A stretch of DNA of 12,612 nucleotides from Candidatus Roizmanbacteria bacterium (GTDB taxonomy: Bacteria; Patescibacteriota; Microgenomatia; GCA-001788215; 2-01-FULL-40-14): contig JACQMD010000099.1 of NCBI GenBank assembly GCA_016203755.1, positions 1 to 12,612 of the forward strand. Direction: 5' to 3'. Position 1 is the stretch's first letter, and each line of letters begins with the position of its first letter. The notes beneath the pieces are model-generated. The model did no database searches and was not told the DNA's origin. It saw nothing but the letters and a program-made list of their open reading frames with translations. The position numbers were made by a program, and so were the translations under genes. Positions 6,783 to 12,612 of the stretch are shown piece by piece.

Positions 6783-9700
6783 AAAGATTTGCATATAATA
6801 TCCATAAATTTTCTTGACGCGTGCTCCCAGCTGAATTTTTTTGACCACTCAATGGCCTCTCGGGAAAGCTCTCTTCTATAGTTTTCCTGCTGAATCAGAT
6901 ATTCCATGCTTCTGGCCATTTCTTCCTCGTTCCCTACCGGGACAAGGAGTCCTGTCCGGCCGTTAACAACCGAGTCTGAGAGGCCTTTTGTATTTGATGC
7001 AATGACCGGGGTTCCGGACGCGTTAGCCTCAAGTACCGTAATCCCCCACCCTTCAAATGATGACGGCTGCAACACCACCCAGGCAGATGAAAGCAGTTGT
7101 ACTTTCTTTTCTTCGGAAATACGACCGGTAAATTGTACCGTACCATTCAGGTTAAGCTTTGCTGCGACGTTTTTTAAATAATCCCTGCTTTCTCCATCGC
7201 CTGCAACAACAAGTCTTGCCTTCGGATTGCGCTCAAGTATACGCGAAAAAGCGCCAATTGCAACGTGAACATTTTTGTACTGCTTTAACCTCCCCAGATA
7301 CACAAAACATGGATGCGGCGTTTTTTCTTCACGTTTATAGTTTGAGACATCAATTCCCGGATTTACTATCTCAATGTTCTCTTCCTTCGCCCATCCCAAC
7401 GATACAATATCTCTGCGGGAGGATTCAGATATTGTAATAATTGGCACGCGGCGATAACAACGCGGCATGACGGTTGATTCAAAAAATATTGCGATGTTTG
7501 AAAGAGGAAACGGCAGCTGTCTACGGAATACATCCTGATGCACATGATGAATAAGCAAGTATTTTGGCAAAGACGAATACAGTGGAGTGAAAAAGGGAAT
7601 CCCGTTCTCACAGTCAATGATAAGATCAAAATTGCCCCTGAATCCAAACAGATAATAGAAAGCAGCCCAGATATAGACGGTATAAAATCCTCCCCGTCTC
7701 ACCATCTGAACCCCGTCGATGACTTCATTTCGTGGATTATTGCCGTCATTGCCACAAAATAGTGTTACCCTATGTCCATCTTCCACCCAGCGTTTCGCAA
7801 GCTCATGGACATAGACTTCAGCTCCTCCTGCCCAGCCGTGCTTTTTATCCCTCCAATTCAAGACTAAGATACGCAGTTTTTCTCCATAGGGCTTTTGTGT
7901 TTTTTGCATGGTGAAAATGCCCGCCATATCGTGCATATTTCTCCCTATGGAACTCAGTACCGGATACAACAAGTGAAGAAGAGATACCACGCCGAACTGA
8001 ACAATTGCCAATACAGAAACAATAGCTATAAAATCATGAAGGGTTTTGGCAACCGTATACAAACCAACCACTTGCAGACCTGCGAATAAAAATCCGACGA
8101 CCGGAAAAAGATAATGACGCTTCGTATGATGATAGTTTATGATGCATGAAGCAACCACATATTCCACCATGGCGAGTCCATAAAAAGGGAGATAAGAAAT
8201 AATTGCGCGAGCTTTCTCGCCAAAAAGGATAGGCACCGTAACAGCTCCTCCCATTCCCACGAGCAGGTACCCGGCAAAAGAAGCAATGGCAGAGGCTGCA
8301 AGTACCAGATGAAACGTTCGCTTTGTATCAACATTTGCTCCTTCTTTGTAGCTGACCAGTGGTGTAATAAACTGCGTAAACAATGCGCCGAGAAAATAAA
8401 TGATTTTACCCGTCAGCGATATAAGCGCGTATTTCCCGGCATCATCGGGAGCAAGAAAATGTTTTGCCAGCATGATGTCAAACGAAAGAAACGCGATGGT
8501 CGAGAGTCCTGCCAACAGTGATACCCCAAAAAACTTTTTGGGGAATGCAGTGTGTTGTACTTTTGACTCAAATCCTTTGTTAAAACGGTACACGAAAAAC
8601 CAGCTCAGAAGAAATGCGCTCGCTATACTTCCCGGAATGCTTGCATATACAAAGCCGTGGTAACCTGCACTAACAATAACAACAGCAAGGAGTAGTCGAA
8701 AAATTGCCTCACCTGCAATCAGGAATCCTGCCTGAAAAAATTTAAGATTTCCCGATAAATAGCCACTATTGAGTGAATAGAGAGATAAAAAGATCAGTGC
8801 GGGAGTAAACAGAATGAATGGAAGCGTTGTTTCTGTGTTAAAAAATCTGGATAAAAACGGTGTTCCAATTATCCAAGCTATCGTGACTACAAGCGATATG
8901 AGCACAGTGCGAGAAAATAATGCAGCCCAGAAATGTTTTGCAGGTTGCTTCTCTTTTCCGAACCAGCGTGCAGATACATACGATACTGTTCTTCCCAATG
9001 CTCCAGTCAACACTCCAATCACCATGTACAACGTACTAATAAGGCTCACCGTTCCAAATTCGGCTAAACTTACCGCTCGACCTAAATAGGCGTTGTACAT
9101 AAAGTTTGCTGCATTACTTAACATCGAAGCTGCAATCACCACACTCCCTCCCGTAATGTGTGGCGAAAGCTGAAATGTTGGCATAAATGATTTTTTTGGA
9201 ACGTATTGTAACTTTTGTTCAAGGTGAAAGCCATGCCGTGTTTTCTCCCAATAGTGTGGTTTCACAAAGAGTTGGTAAAACGCTATGCCCGCCGCAACAG
9301 ATGTCATCACCCAATAGAGTGGAGTTAAAAGAACATATTTGATGACTCCCCAATGCCCTCGTTTGGCACTCCCGATCATATTGTTATACACATGCATAAA
9401 ATTGCCAAACACCAGAAGAGTTACGGCCGGGTAAAAAACAACAGGGGGGTAGAGCGCCTCAATGGTTGGACCCACGATGGGATACAGCGTAAAATAAGAA
9501 ATCGTAAATAGCCAAAGAACAGGATTAATGAGAAGAAAAACCATCCGCATGCCAATAACGAGCTGGAAAATGAGTGCATGAACCCCGTGAGTTTTGATAA
9601 GTTCCAGCGGATCACGCATGTGTACGAGATACGTTTGCACGTATCCTTTGATCCATCGTGATCGCTGTCGAAGCCATCCGAAGAAATAACTGTTTGCTTC

Positions 9701-11362
9701 CTCATAGGTGGTTGAGTTAATAATTGCGGTTCGTTTCCCATCCCTAAAAATCCTGGCACCAATATCACAGTCCTCAGTGACATTGAAGGGATCCCAGGCT
9801 TTGAGTTTGGAGAGTTCTGCTGCTTTAAAATGGTTGCTCGTGCCACCAAGTGGAATTGTTGTTTCTACCGACTGCAGGCCGGGTAAAATCAGGTCAAACC
9901 AGAGGGAATATTCCGCGGTGAACAAACGCGTAAGCCAATTCTGATGTGCATTGTAATAGTTGAGTTTTGATTGTAAACAGACTACGGTATCTGCCGACTT
10001 CTTAAATCCGATGTATGCTTTTTTAAGCTGTTGCGGGTCAGGTCGATCCTCAGCATCAAATATGACAATATACTCTCCGGTTGCATGGGCAAAACCGAAG
10101 TTGCAGGCTTTTGGTTTTGTTTTCGGCTGTGAATCGGGAACAACAAGAATCCGAAAATGGCGTGGAAGATGAAGATTTCTCGCAGCCTCTATTGTCTCTG
10201 TATCATCTTCTTCAAACAATAGTATTACTTCCAGTTTATTTTTTGGCCAGTCAATCTGGTCCATCGCTTCAACAAACTGCGGGAGAACCGACGCTTCCTT
10301 ATACAACGGACAAAGAATGGTATAGATCGGCAGCTCATTGTTGTTTAATGCGAGAAGTTCTTCATCACTTACGGATATTTCTGGTGAGAAGTGTAGGCTT
10401 TTTATCATCAGATACAGGCTAAATAGAAAATCAACAAGATAGATAAAGGTGAGTATTCCAATAATGACAATTGCAGTTACCGCTGTATTAAGAAGAAATC
10501 CGGTCACGACTAACAGTACGGTATTAATGAGAGCCCATTTCTGCCACGGCAAAAAGGTTTGAAACGCTGTTTTATCGTGTGAAAGACGGGTATGGGTGAT
10601 AAATCTTTTGCCCTTATGAACAATTCCTGCTCCAATTGGAGCACGGAGCGTATCTGGAAGTATCGGATAAACGGCAGGTTTTTTGAGTTTAAGTTTTATC
10701 GCGTTGAGTGCAATTTCATAGGAAGCCTGCAGAAACTGAATCTTCGACTTCCCCATTCTTCGTTTGGCAAATTCAATGTCGATGCTTCCAATGTTATAGC
10801 CAAGTTGCAATGCGGTATGAAGAAGTGGCATATCAAGAGCCCAACCTGAAACATCTGACGGGGTAATATGCTCGATGATTTCTTTTTTAAATACCTTTAA
10901 CCCGGACTGCGTGTCAACGGTAAATCCATGAAGCAGCCGTTCAAACACAATGCTGTTTATTTTTGATCCGACTCTTCTGAGTAGTGAGGTTTTATGATGA
11001 CTTCGGTTGGCAACAGCAATGCCTTTTTCGCGAGCGATGGTAAAAAGTTCCGGTAGCACTTCAGGCGGATACTGCAGATCCCCATCAAGCATTGCAATAT
11101 ATTCTGTTTGCGAAGCGGCAGCACCTTCTAAAATACTGTATGCTTTCCCTCTCTTCCCTTTTTTTACATGGAGTCGTACCGGATAGTAAGCTGTCAAGGA
11201 TTGAATAACGCTTATGGTGTTGTCGATAGAATGATCATCGACAAAAATAATTTCATACCGAAATTTCGTCTTGAGAGAGGAGTCTATACGTTCAACCAGA
11301 GGCAGTATATTTTCCGCTTCATTGAGCGTTGGCACCACGATGGTAAGTAAATCGCTTCTCAT
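6779..11362 (-). CDS. Giant GT2-GT2-flippase-GT4 fusion protein
   Basis: One uninterrupted frame encodes 1527 residues with four modules. Module 1 (1-235) is a DPM1-like GT2: VVPTLNEAENI (9-19), VDDHS (41-45), DGDLQYPPE (93-101) and RRMGKSK (201-207), as in polyprenol-phosphate hexose synthases. Two helices (about 276-320) follow. Module 2 (344-702) is a membrane GT2 of the cellulose-synthase/XagB type with EEDD (384-387), DAEDRPD (436-442), PLGGTSNHF (504-512), TED (529-531) and QRSRW (566-570), then about four helices. Module 3 (727-1137) is a Wzx/MOP-type flippase of about 12 helices. Module 4 (1163-1527) is a GT4 with GGAEVYVHELA (1179-1189) and an intact EX7E motif (Glu1437, Glu1445). 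Helix counts are even in each part, so all three transferase domains can face the cytoplasm. The protein could therefore build a lipid-linked glycan and flip it. The ATG at 11362 was preferred to a GTG at 11386, which adds eight residues; neither has a ribosome site. Order and module identities are firm; pathway and sugars are inferred. Confidence 0.9.
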   Translation of the reverse strand: MRSDLLTIVVPTLNEAENILPLVERIDSSLKTKFRYEIIFVDDHSIDNTISVIQSLTAYYPVRLHVKKGKRGKAYSILEGAAASQTEYIAMLDGDLQYPPEVLPELFTIAREKGIAVANRSHHKTSLLRRVGSKINSIVFERLLHGFTVDTQSGLKVFKKEIIEHITPSDVSGWALDMPLLHTALQLGYNIGSIDIEFAKRRMGKSKIQFLQASYEIALNAIKLKLKKPAVYPILPDTLRAPIGAGIVHKGKRFITHTRLSHDKTAFQTFLPWQKWALINTVLLVVTGFLLNTAVTAIVIIGILTFIYLVDFLFSLYLMIKSLHFSPEISVSDEELLALNNNELPIYTILCPLYKEASVLPQFVEAMDQIDWPKNKLEVILLFEEDDTETIEAARNLHLPRHFRILVVPDSQPKTKPKACNFGFAHATGEYIVIFDAEDRPDPQQLKKAYIGFKKSADTVVCLQSKLNYYNAHQNWLTRLFTAEYSLWFDLILPGLQSVETTIPLGGTSNHFKAAELSKLKAWDPFNVTEDCDIGARIFRDGKRTAIINSTTYEEANSYFFGWLRQRSRWIKGYVQTYLVHMRDPLELIKTHGVHALIFQLVIGMRMVFLLINPVLWLFTISYFTLYPIVGPTIEALYPPVVFYPAVTLLVFGNFMHVYNNMIGSAKRGHWGVIKYVLLTPLYWVMTSVAAGIAFYQLFVKPHYWEKTRHGFHLEQKLQYVPKKSFMPTFQLSPHITGGSVVIAASMLSNAANFMYNAYLGRAVSLAEFGTVSLISTLYMVIGVLTGALGRTVSYVSARWFGKEKQPAKHFWAALFSRTVLISLVVTIAWIIGTPFLSRFFNTETTLPFILFTPALIFLSLYSLNSGYLSGNLKFFQAGFLIAGEAIFRLLLAVVIVSAGYHGFVYASIPGSIASAFLLSWFFVYRFNKGFESKVQHTAFPKKFFGVSLLAGLSTIAFLSFDIMLAKHFLAPDDAGKYALISLTGKIIYFLGALFTQFITPLVSYKEGANVDTKRTFHLVLAASAIASFAGYLLVGMGGAVTVPILFGEKARAIISYLPFYGLAMVEYVVASCIINYHHTKRHYLFPVVGFLFAGLQVVGLYTVAKTLHDFIAIVSVLAIVQFGVVSLLHLLYPVLSSIGRNMHDMAGIFTMQKTQKPYGEKLRILVLNWRDKKHGWAGGAEVYVHELAKRWVEDGHRVTLFCGNDGNNPRNEVIDGVQMVRRGGFYTVYIWAAFYYLFGFRGNFDLIIDCENGIPFFTPLYSSLPKYLLIHHVHQDVFRRQLPFPLSNIAIFFESTVMPRCYRRVPIITISESSRRDIVSLGWAKEENIEIVNPGIDVSNYKREEKTPHPCFVYLGRLKQYKNVHVAIGAFSRILERNPKARLVVAGDGESRDYLKNVAAKLNLNGTVQFTGRISEEKKVQLLSSAWVVLQPSSFEGWGITVLEANASGTPVIASNTKGLSDSVVNGRTGLLVPVGNEEEMARSMEYLIQQENYRRELSREAIEWSKKFSWEHASRKFMDIICKSL

Positions 11363-11417
11363 AATCGAACAATTAGGACATACCACCGGCCAGAAGAAGG
11401 GCAGAGGTATATACTGG

Positions 11418-11440
11418 TACCCTCGGTTTGCCGCCGGGTA
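11418..11440 (-). promoter_or_regulatory. GC-rich hairpin in the predicted leader of the fusion gene
   Basis: Within an otherwise AT-rich gap, 11384-11440 is markedly GC-rich. Here TACCC (11418-11422) pairs with GGGTA (11436-11440) and CGG (11424-11426) with CCG (11431-11433), separated by a small internal loop and closed by a four-base loop (11427-11430). The hairpin would lie in the 5' leader of the giant gene if the promoter at 11451-11479 is used. It is not followed by a T-tract in the sense direction, so it is not a clear terminator. It might modulate translation or RNA stability, or be part of a dispersed repeat. Confidence 0.4.
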
Positions 11441-11450
11441 TAAGCTTGTT

Positions 11451-11479
11451 ATTATAAGCTATTAAAATAGATAACACAA
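11451..11479 (-). promoter_or_regulatory. Candidate promoter of the glycosyltransferase operon
   Basis: Reading the minus strand, TTGTGT (11479-11474) is followed after 17 bases by a consensus TATAAT (11456-11451). Transcription would start near 11444, giving a leader of about 80 bases to the ATG at 11362. An 8-base direct repeat, TATAAGCT on the plus strand at 11439-11446 and 11453-11460, straddles the start point and overlaps the -10 box, so it could be a regulator site. A near-palindrome TATAG-GTAT-CTATA lies upstream at 11491-11504. Confidence 0.5.
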
Positions 11480-11612
11480 CATTCATAATATATAGGTATC
11501 TATACACTCTACGAACAGTTAATAAGACTCTGAATCGGTAATTGGTAAGAGAACGGTAAGAAAACATGAATTACAACAAAAAGGGACTTTATTCTATCTC
11601 GTATGAAAGATT

Positions 11613-11635
11613 TGCTATACTCCAGGTACTGGAGG
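11613..11635 (+). promoter_or_regulatory. Extended -10 promoter with palindromic operator-like site and Shine-Dalgarno
   Basis: TGCTATACT (11613-11621) is an extended -10 element with TATACT at 11616-11621. A perfect inverted repeat CTCCAG-GTA-CTGGAG (11620-11634) overlaps its end and the predicted start near 11628. GGAGG (11631-11635) then lies nine bases before the ATG at 11645. Because the left arm lies upstream of the predicted start, the palindrome is better read as a DNA operator than as an RNA hairpin. The -35 region is poor. Confidence 0.45.
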
Positions 11636-11644
11636 TTAATTCAA

Positions 11645-11701
11645 ATGCATTGGGTTGGCATAACAGGCACATGGCAGAAAACGGATAACAAAATACAGTA
11701 G
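11645..11701 (+). pseudogene. 18-codon ORF, probable remnant of a larger gene
   Basis: A well-placed ribosome site leads into ATG at 11645 and 18 codons reading MHWVGITGTWQKTDNKIQ, then TAG at 11699-11701. The beginning resembles, from memory, the N-terminus of a small SLOG/DprA-like hypothetical protein common in Patescibacteria (starting like MKWIGITGSWRKT). The rest of that protein is not found in any downstream frame, so this looks like a 5' fragment left after deletion or insertion. It could instead be a genuine short leader peptide. Transcription from its promoter would run antisense into the 3' end of hepT. The family match needs a search to confirm. Confidence 0.35.
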
Positions 11702-11759
11702 TCGTGAATGCTTCAGATTTGTTCCAAAAGATAATGCGTGAGAAAGGTAGTACAGTTGA

Positions 11760-11817
11760 CTATATTACTCTATTTTGTAACATTTTTTCTACTTGTTCTT
11801 TCAGTTTTGGCATCTCA
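11760..11817 (-). other. Out-of-frame C-terminal tail of hepT
   Basis: Directly after the hepT T/A run (plus-strand T run 11818-11822), the minus strand in the -1 frame reads NEMPKLKEQVEKMLQNRVI and stops at TAG (11762-11760). This matches the usual charged, helical C-terminus of HepT-family proteins (a DLPELKEQIEKIL-like tail). The annotated frame instead ends as MRCQN. One extra A in the run would join the two parts into a normal-length protein. Confidence 0.7.
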
Positions 11818-12103
11818 TTTTTACAGCATCCCAAACAATTTCGTAATCAACCCCAAAGTATGCATGTATAAGCCTATCGCGCATACCGGCAATCGATTTC
11901 CAATCAATATGATCATGCTGTTTTCTAAAACCATCCGGTAGGTTCTTCACCGCTTCTCCGATGATTTCAATGCTCCTGGTAAACGAGCGTTTCAGTGTCT
12001 CATCTTGAGAGAATTCGTTCCAAGTTAAATTCTGTGAAGTAACAGAGATATAGTCTAACTCATCCCGAATATGTTTAAGATACTCAATGGTTAATTTGGA
12101 CAT
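11801..12103 (-). CDS. hepT: HepT-like HEPN toxin (DUF86), apparently frameshifted near the C-terminus
   Basis: The readable frame is 100 residues from ATG at 12103 and is almost entirely helical. The HEPN ribonuclease signature is intact: R75-x4-H80-A-Y82 (RDRLIHAYFGVDY), in which Arg and His are catalytic and the Tyr is the residue that MntA antitoxins AMPylate in characterised pairs. FTRSIEIIGEAVKNLP (41-56) is also typical of the family. HepT acts as an RNA-cleaving toxin in the cytoplasm when not neutralised. The gene overlaps its mntA partner by 20 bases. The last five residues are out of family; a one-base shift at a run of five A restores the expected tail (to 11760). The active site lies before the lesion, so loss of function is not certain. 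A TTG two codons earlier (12109) is an alternative start. Confidence 0.85.
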   Translation of the reverse strand: MSKLTIEYLKHIRDELDYISVTSQNLTWNEFSQDETLKRSFTRSIEIIGEAVKNLPDGFRKQHDHIDWKSIAGMRDRLIHAYFGVDYEIVWDAVKMRCQN

Positions 12104-12407
12104 ATTCAATTTCGCTTTGAATGTGGGGAGCGATATAAGGACTGAGAGATTCAGAAGTAACCATTTCCACCTTTCTTCCCATTATAGCCTCTATATGTTG
12201 TGCAAGCTGCATAAAGCTTCTAAATGTTTTTTTTCCTTTGTCAAATTTGACCAGTAAATCTATATCGCTTTCACTTGTCTGTTCACTCCGAACAAATGAT
12301 CCAAATAACCCAATTTCCGCTACGCCGTAACTACCCAAAGTCTCTTTTTGATTTTGTAATCTCATGAGAATTTCTTCTTTATTTTGAACTTGTTTAACAG
12401 TATCCAT
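12084..12407 (-). CDS. mntA: MntA-like minimal nucleotidyltransferase antitoxin
   Basis: This 107-residue protein belongs to the minimal nucleotidyltransferase family. The signature GSX10DXD is complete: G36-S37, then D48-I-D50 (GLFGSFVRSEQTSESDIDLLV region), with a third acidic position probably Glu81 (KVEMV). In characterised MntA/HepT pairs the antitoxin transfers AMP from ATP onto a Tyr next to the HEPN active site and so silences the RNase. The gene precedes hepT and overlaps it by 20 bases, the usual two-gene layout. The ATG at 12407 lies close behind a -10 element, so the mRNA would be nearly leaderless and there is no Shine-Dalgarno site. Such pairs contribute to plasmid or island stability or to phage defence; which applies here cannot be told. 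Confidence 0.88.
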   Translation of the reverse strand: MDTVKQVQNKEEILMRLQNQKETLGSYGVAEIGLFGSFVRSEQTSESDIDLLVKFDKGKKTFRSFMQLAQHIEAIMGRKVEMVTSESLSPYIAPHIQSEIEYVQINH

Positions 12408-12415
12408 ACGAAATT

Positions 12416-12450
12416 AGTATACTATATTTGAGTTGAAAAATCTTTAACAA
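12416..12450 (-). promoter_or_regulatory. Candidate promoter of the mntA-hepT operon
   Basis: On the minus strand TTGTTA (12450-12445) is followed after 18 bases by TATAGT (12426-12421), which overlaps a second -10-like TATACT (12421-12416). The predicted start is 2-7 bases before the ATG at 12407. The region AGTATACT (12416-12423) is a perfect palindrome that could be bound for autoregulation. The 12-mer at 12416-12427 differs at one base from the -10 region of rfbF. Confidence 0.5.
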
Positions 12451-12460
12451 ATAATACTTT

Positions 12461-12469
12461 TGATATACT
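12461..12469 (+). promoter_or_regulatory. Extended -10 promoter of the MFS gene, leaderless
   Basis: TGATATACT contains the extended -10 TG and TATACT (12464-12469). A start seven bases downstream falls at 12476, the A of the ATG, so the transcript would be leaderless. It is divergent from the mntA promoter, and the two share a region of about 70 bases, so they could influence each other. Confidence 0.55.
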
Positions 12470-12475
12470 GCTAGC

Positions 12476-12612
12476 ATGCCGCATACCAATATTAAAGTAC
12501 TCACATGGTTTAATTTCTTCACTGACTTTAAATTCTACGCTCCGGTTGCCATCATCTATTTTACCCGCGTTTCCGGATCATTTACTCTCGGGATGAGCAT
12601 ATTTGCCATAAC
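12476..12612 (+). CDS. Probable MFS transporter, N-terminus only (runs off right edge)
   Basis: ATG at 12476 opens a plus-strand frame that remains open for 45 codons to the window edge. The start reads MPHTNIKVLTWFNFFTDFKF, followed by a hydrophobic stretch (AIIYFTRVSGSFTLGMSIFA region) typical of the first helix and loop of major facilitator superfamily transporters, where an NFF/NFL-TD segment precedes helix 1. The gene is divergent from mntA-hepT and appears to be transcribed without a leader. Substrate and completeness cannot be judged. The call rests on a short stretch and my memory of related proteins. Confidence 0.6.
   Translation, partial: MPHTNIKVLTWFNFFTDFKFYAPVAIIYFTRVSGSFTLGMSIFAI

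Larger units (their letters stand above)
11363..11644. other. Intergenic region between the glycan operon and the toxin-antitoxin side
   Basis: No convincing complete gene is present. It holds the predicted minus-strand operon promoter (11451-11479), a GC-rich leader hairpin (11418-11440), short direct and inverted repeats, and the plus-strand promoter and ribosome site (11613-11635). A 37-codon minus-strand frame from ATG 11486 ends ten bases before the giant gene (stop at 11375-11373). It has no ribosome site and no recognised family. No tRNA, CRISPR or clear intrinsic terminator was seen. Confidence 0.5.

Noticed and set aside
6783..6848. N-terminal extension of the phosphotransferase from a GTG at 6848
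   Set aside because: It would overlap the giant gene by 70 bases; the ATG at 6782 gives the ATGA overlap seen at other junctions.
11373..11567. 64-codon minus-strand frame upstream of the giant gene
   Set aside because: It has no family resemblance or ribosome site and crosses the predicted promoter; only a shorter leader-peptide idea is kept as a remark.
11738..11941. 67-codon hydrophobic plus-strand frame
   Set aside because: It is antisense to hepT and its lost tail; the hydrophobicity follows from reading the complement of a Lys/Glu-rich segment.
1..12612. Alternative genetic code with TGA read as glycine (as in Gracilibacteria)
   Set aside because: TGA serves as the natural stop at several ATGA overlaps, and the proteins end at sensible lengths there.
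1..12612. CRISPR arrays, tRNA genes, rRNA, insertion sequences
   Set aside because: No regularly spaced repeats, cloverleaf-like segments, rRNA signatures or transposase genes were recognised by eye.

Overview
The window looks like bacterial chromosome, moderately AT-rich and densely packed, with TGA used as an ordinary stop. Several features are reminiscent of Patescibacteria (Candidate Phyla Radiation): genes butted together or overlapping by a few bases, few Shine-Dalgarno sites, start codons sitting almost on their promoters, and a giant fused glycosyltransferase. That lineage guess is inference; there is no rRNA or other marker gene to confirm it.

Positions 1-11362 hold a surface-glycan cluster read entirely on the minus strand, so transcription runs right to left. 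It opens with one 4.6-kb gene (6779-11362). This encodes a four-module protein: a DPM1-like GT2, a membrane GT2 of the cellulose-synthase/XagB type, a 12-helix Wzx/MOP-type flippase and a GT4. Overlapping it in series are a choline-kinase/APH-like phosphotransferase, a GT2 with C-terminal membrane helices, and a GT4. After a 37-bp gap with its own -10 box comes a compact CDP-sugar module: rfbF (glucose-1-phosphate cytidylyltransferase), an extended SDR, an RmlC-type 3,5-epimerase and a COG4091-like oxidoreductase with a C-terminal SAF domain. No rfbG-type CDP-glucose 4,6-dehydratase is present, so the sugar made is not predictable from known pathways. The first codons of another GT2 lie at the left edge. 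The simplest reading is that one operon makes an unusual CDP-sugar, assembles a (probably polyprenyl-linked) glycan, may phosphorylate it, and exports it. No polymerase, ligase or initiating phosphoglycosyltransferase is in view.

Positions 11363-11800 are mostly non-coding. They hold the operon promoter, a GC-rich hairpin in the predicted leader, and a plus-strand promoter with a palindrome and a good ribosome site that leads into an 18-codon ORF, probably a gene remnant.

Positions 11801-12407 (minus) hold a MntA/HepT-type toxin-antitoxin pair. HepT appears to carry a one-base frameshift that removes its C-terminal tail. From 12476 (plus), the start of a probable MFS transporter with an apparently leaderless promoter runs off the right edge.
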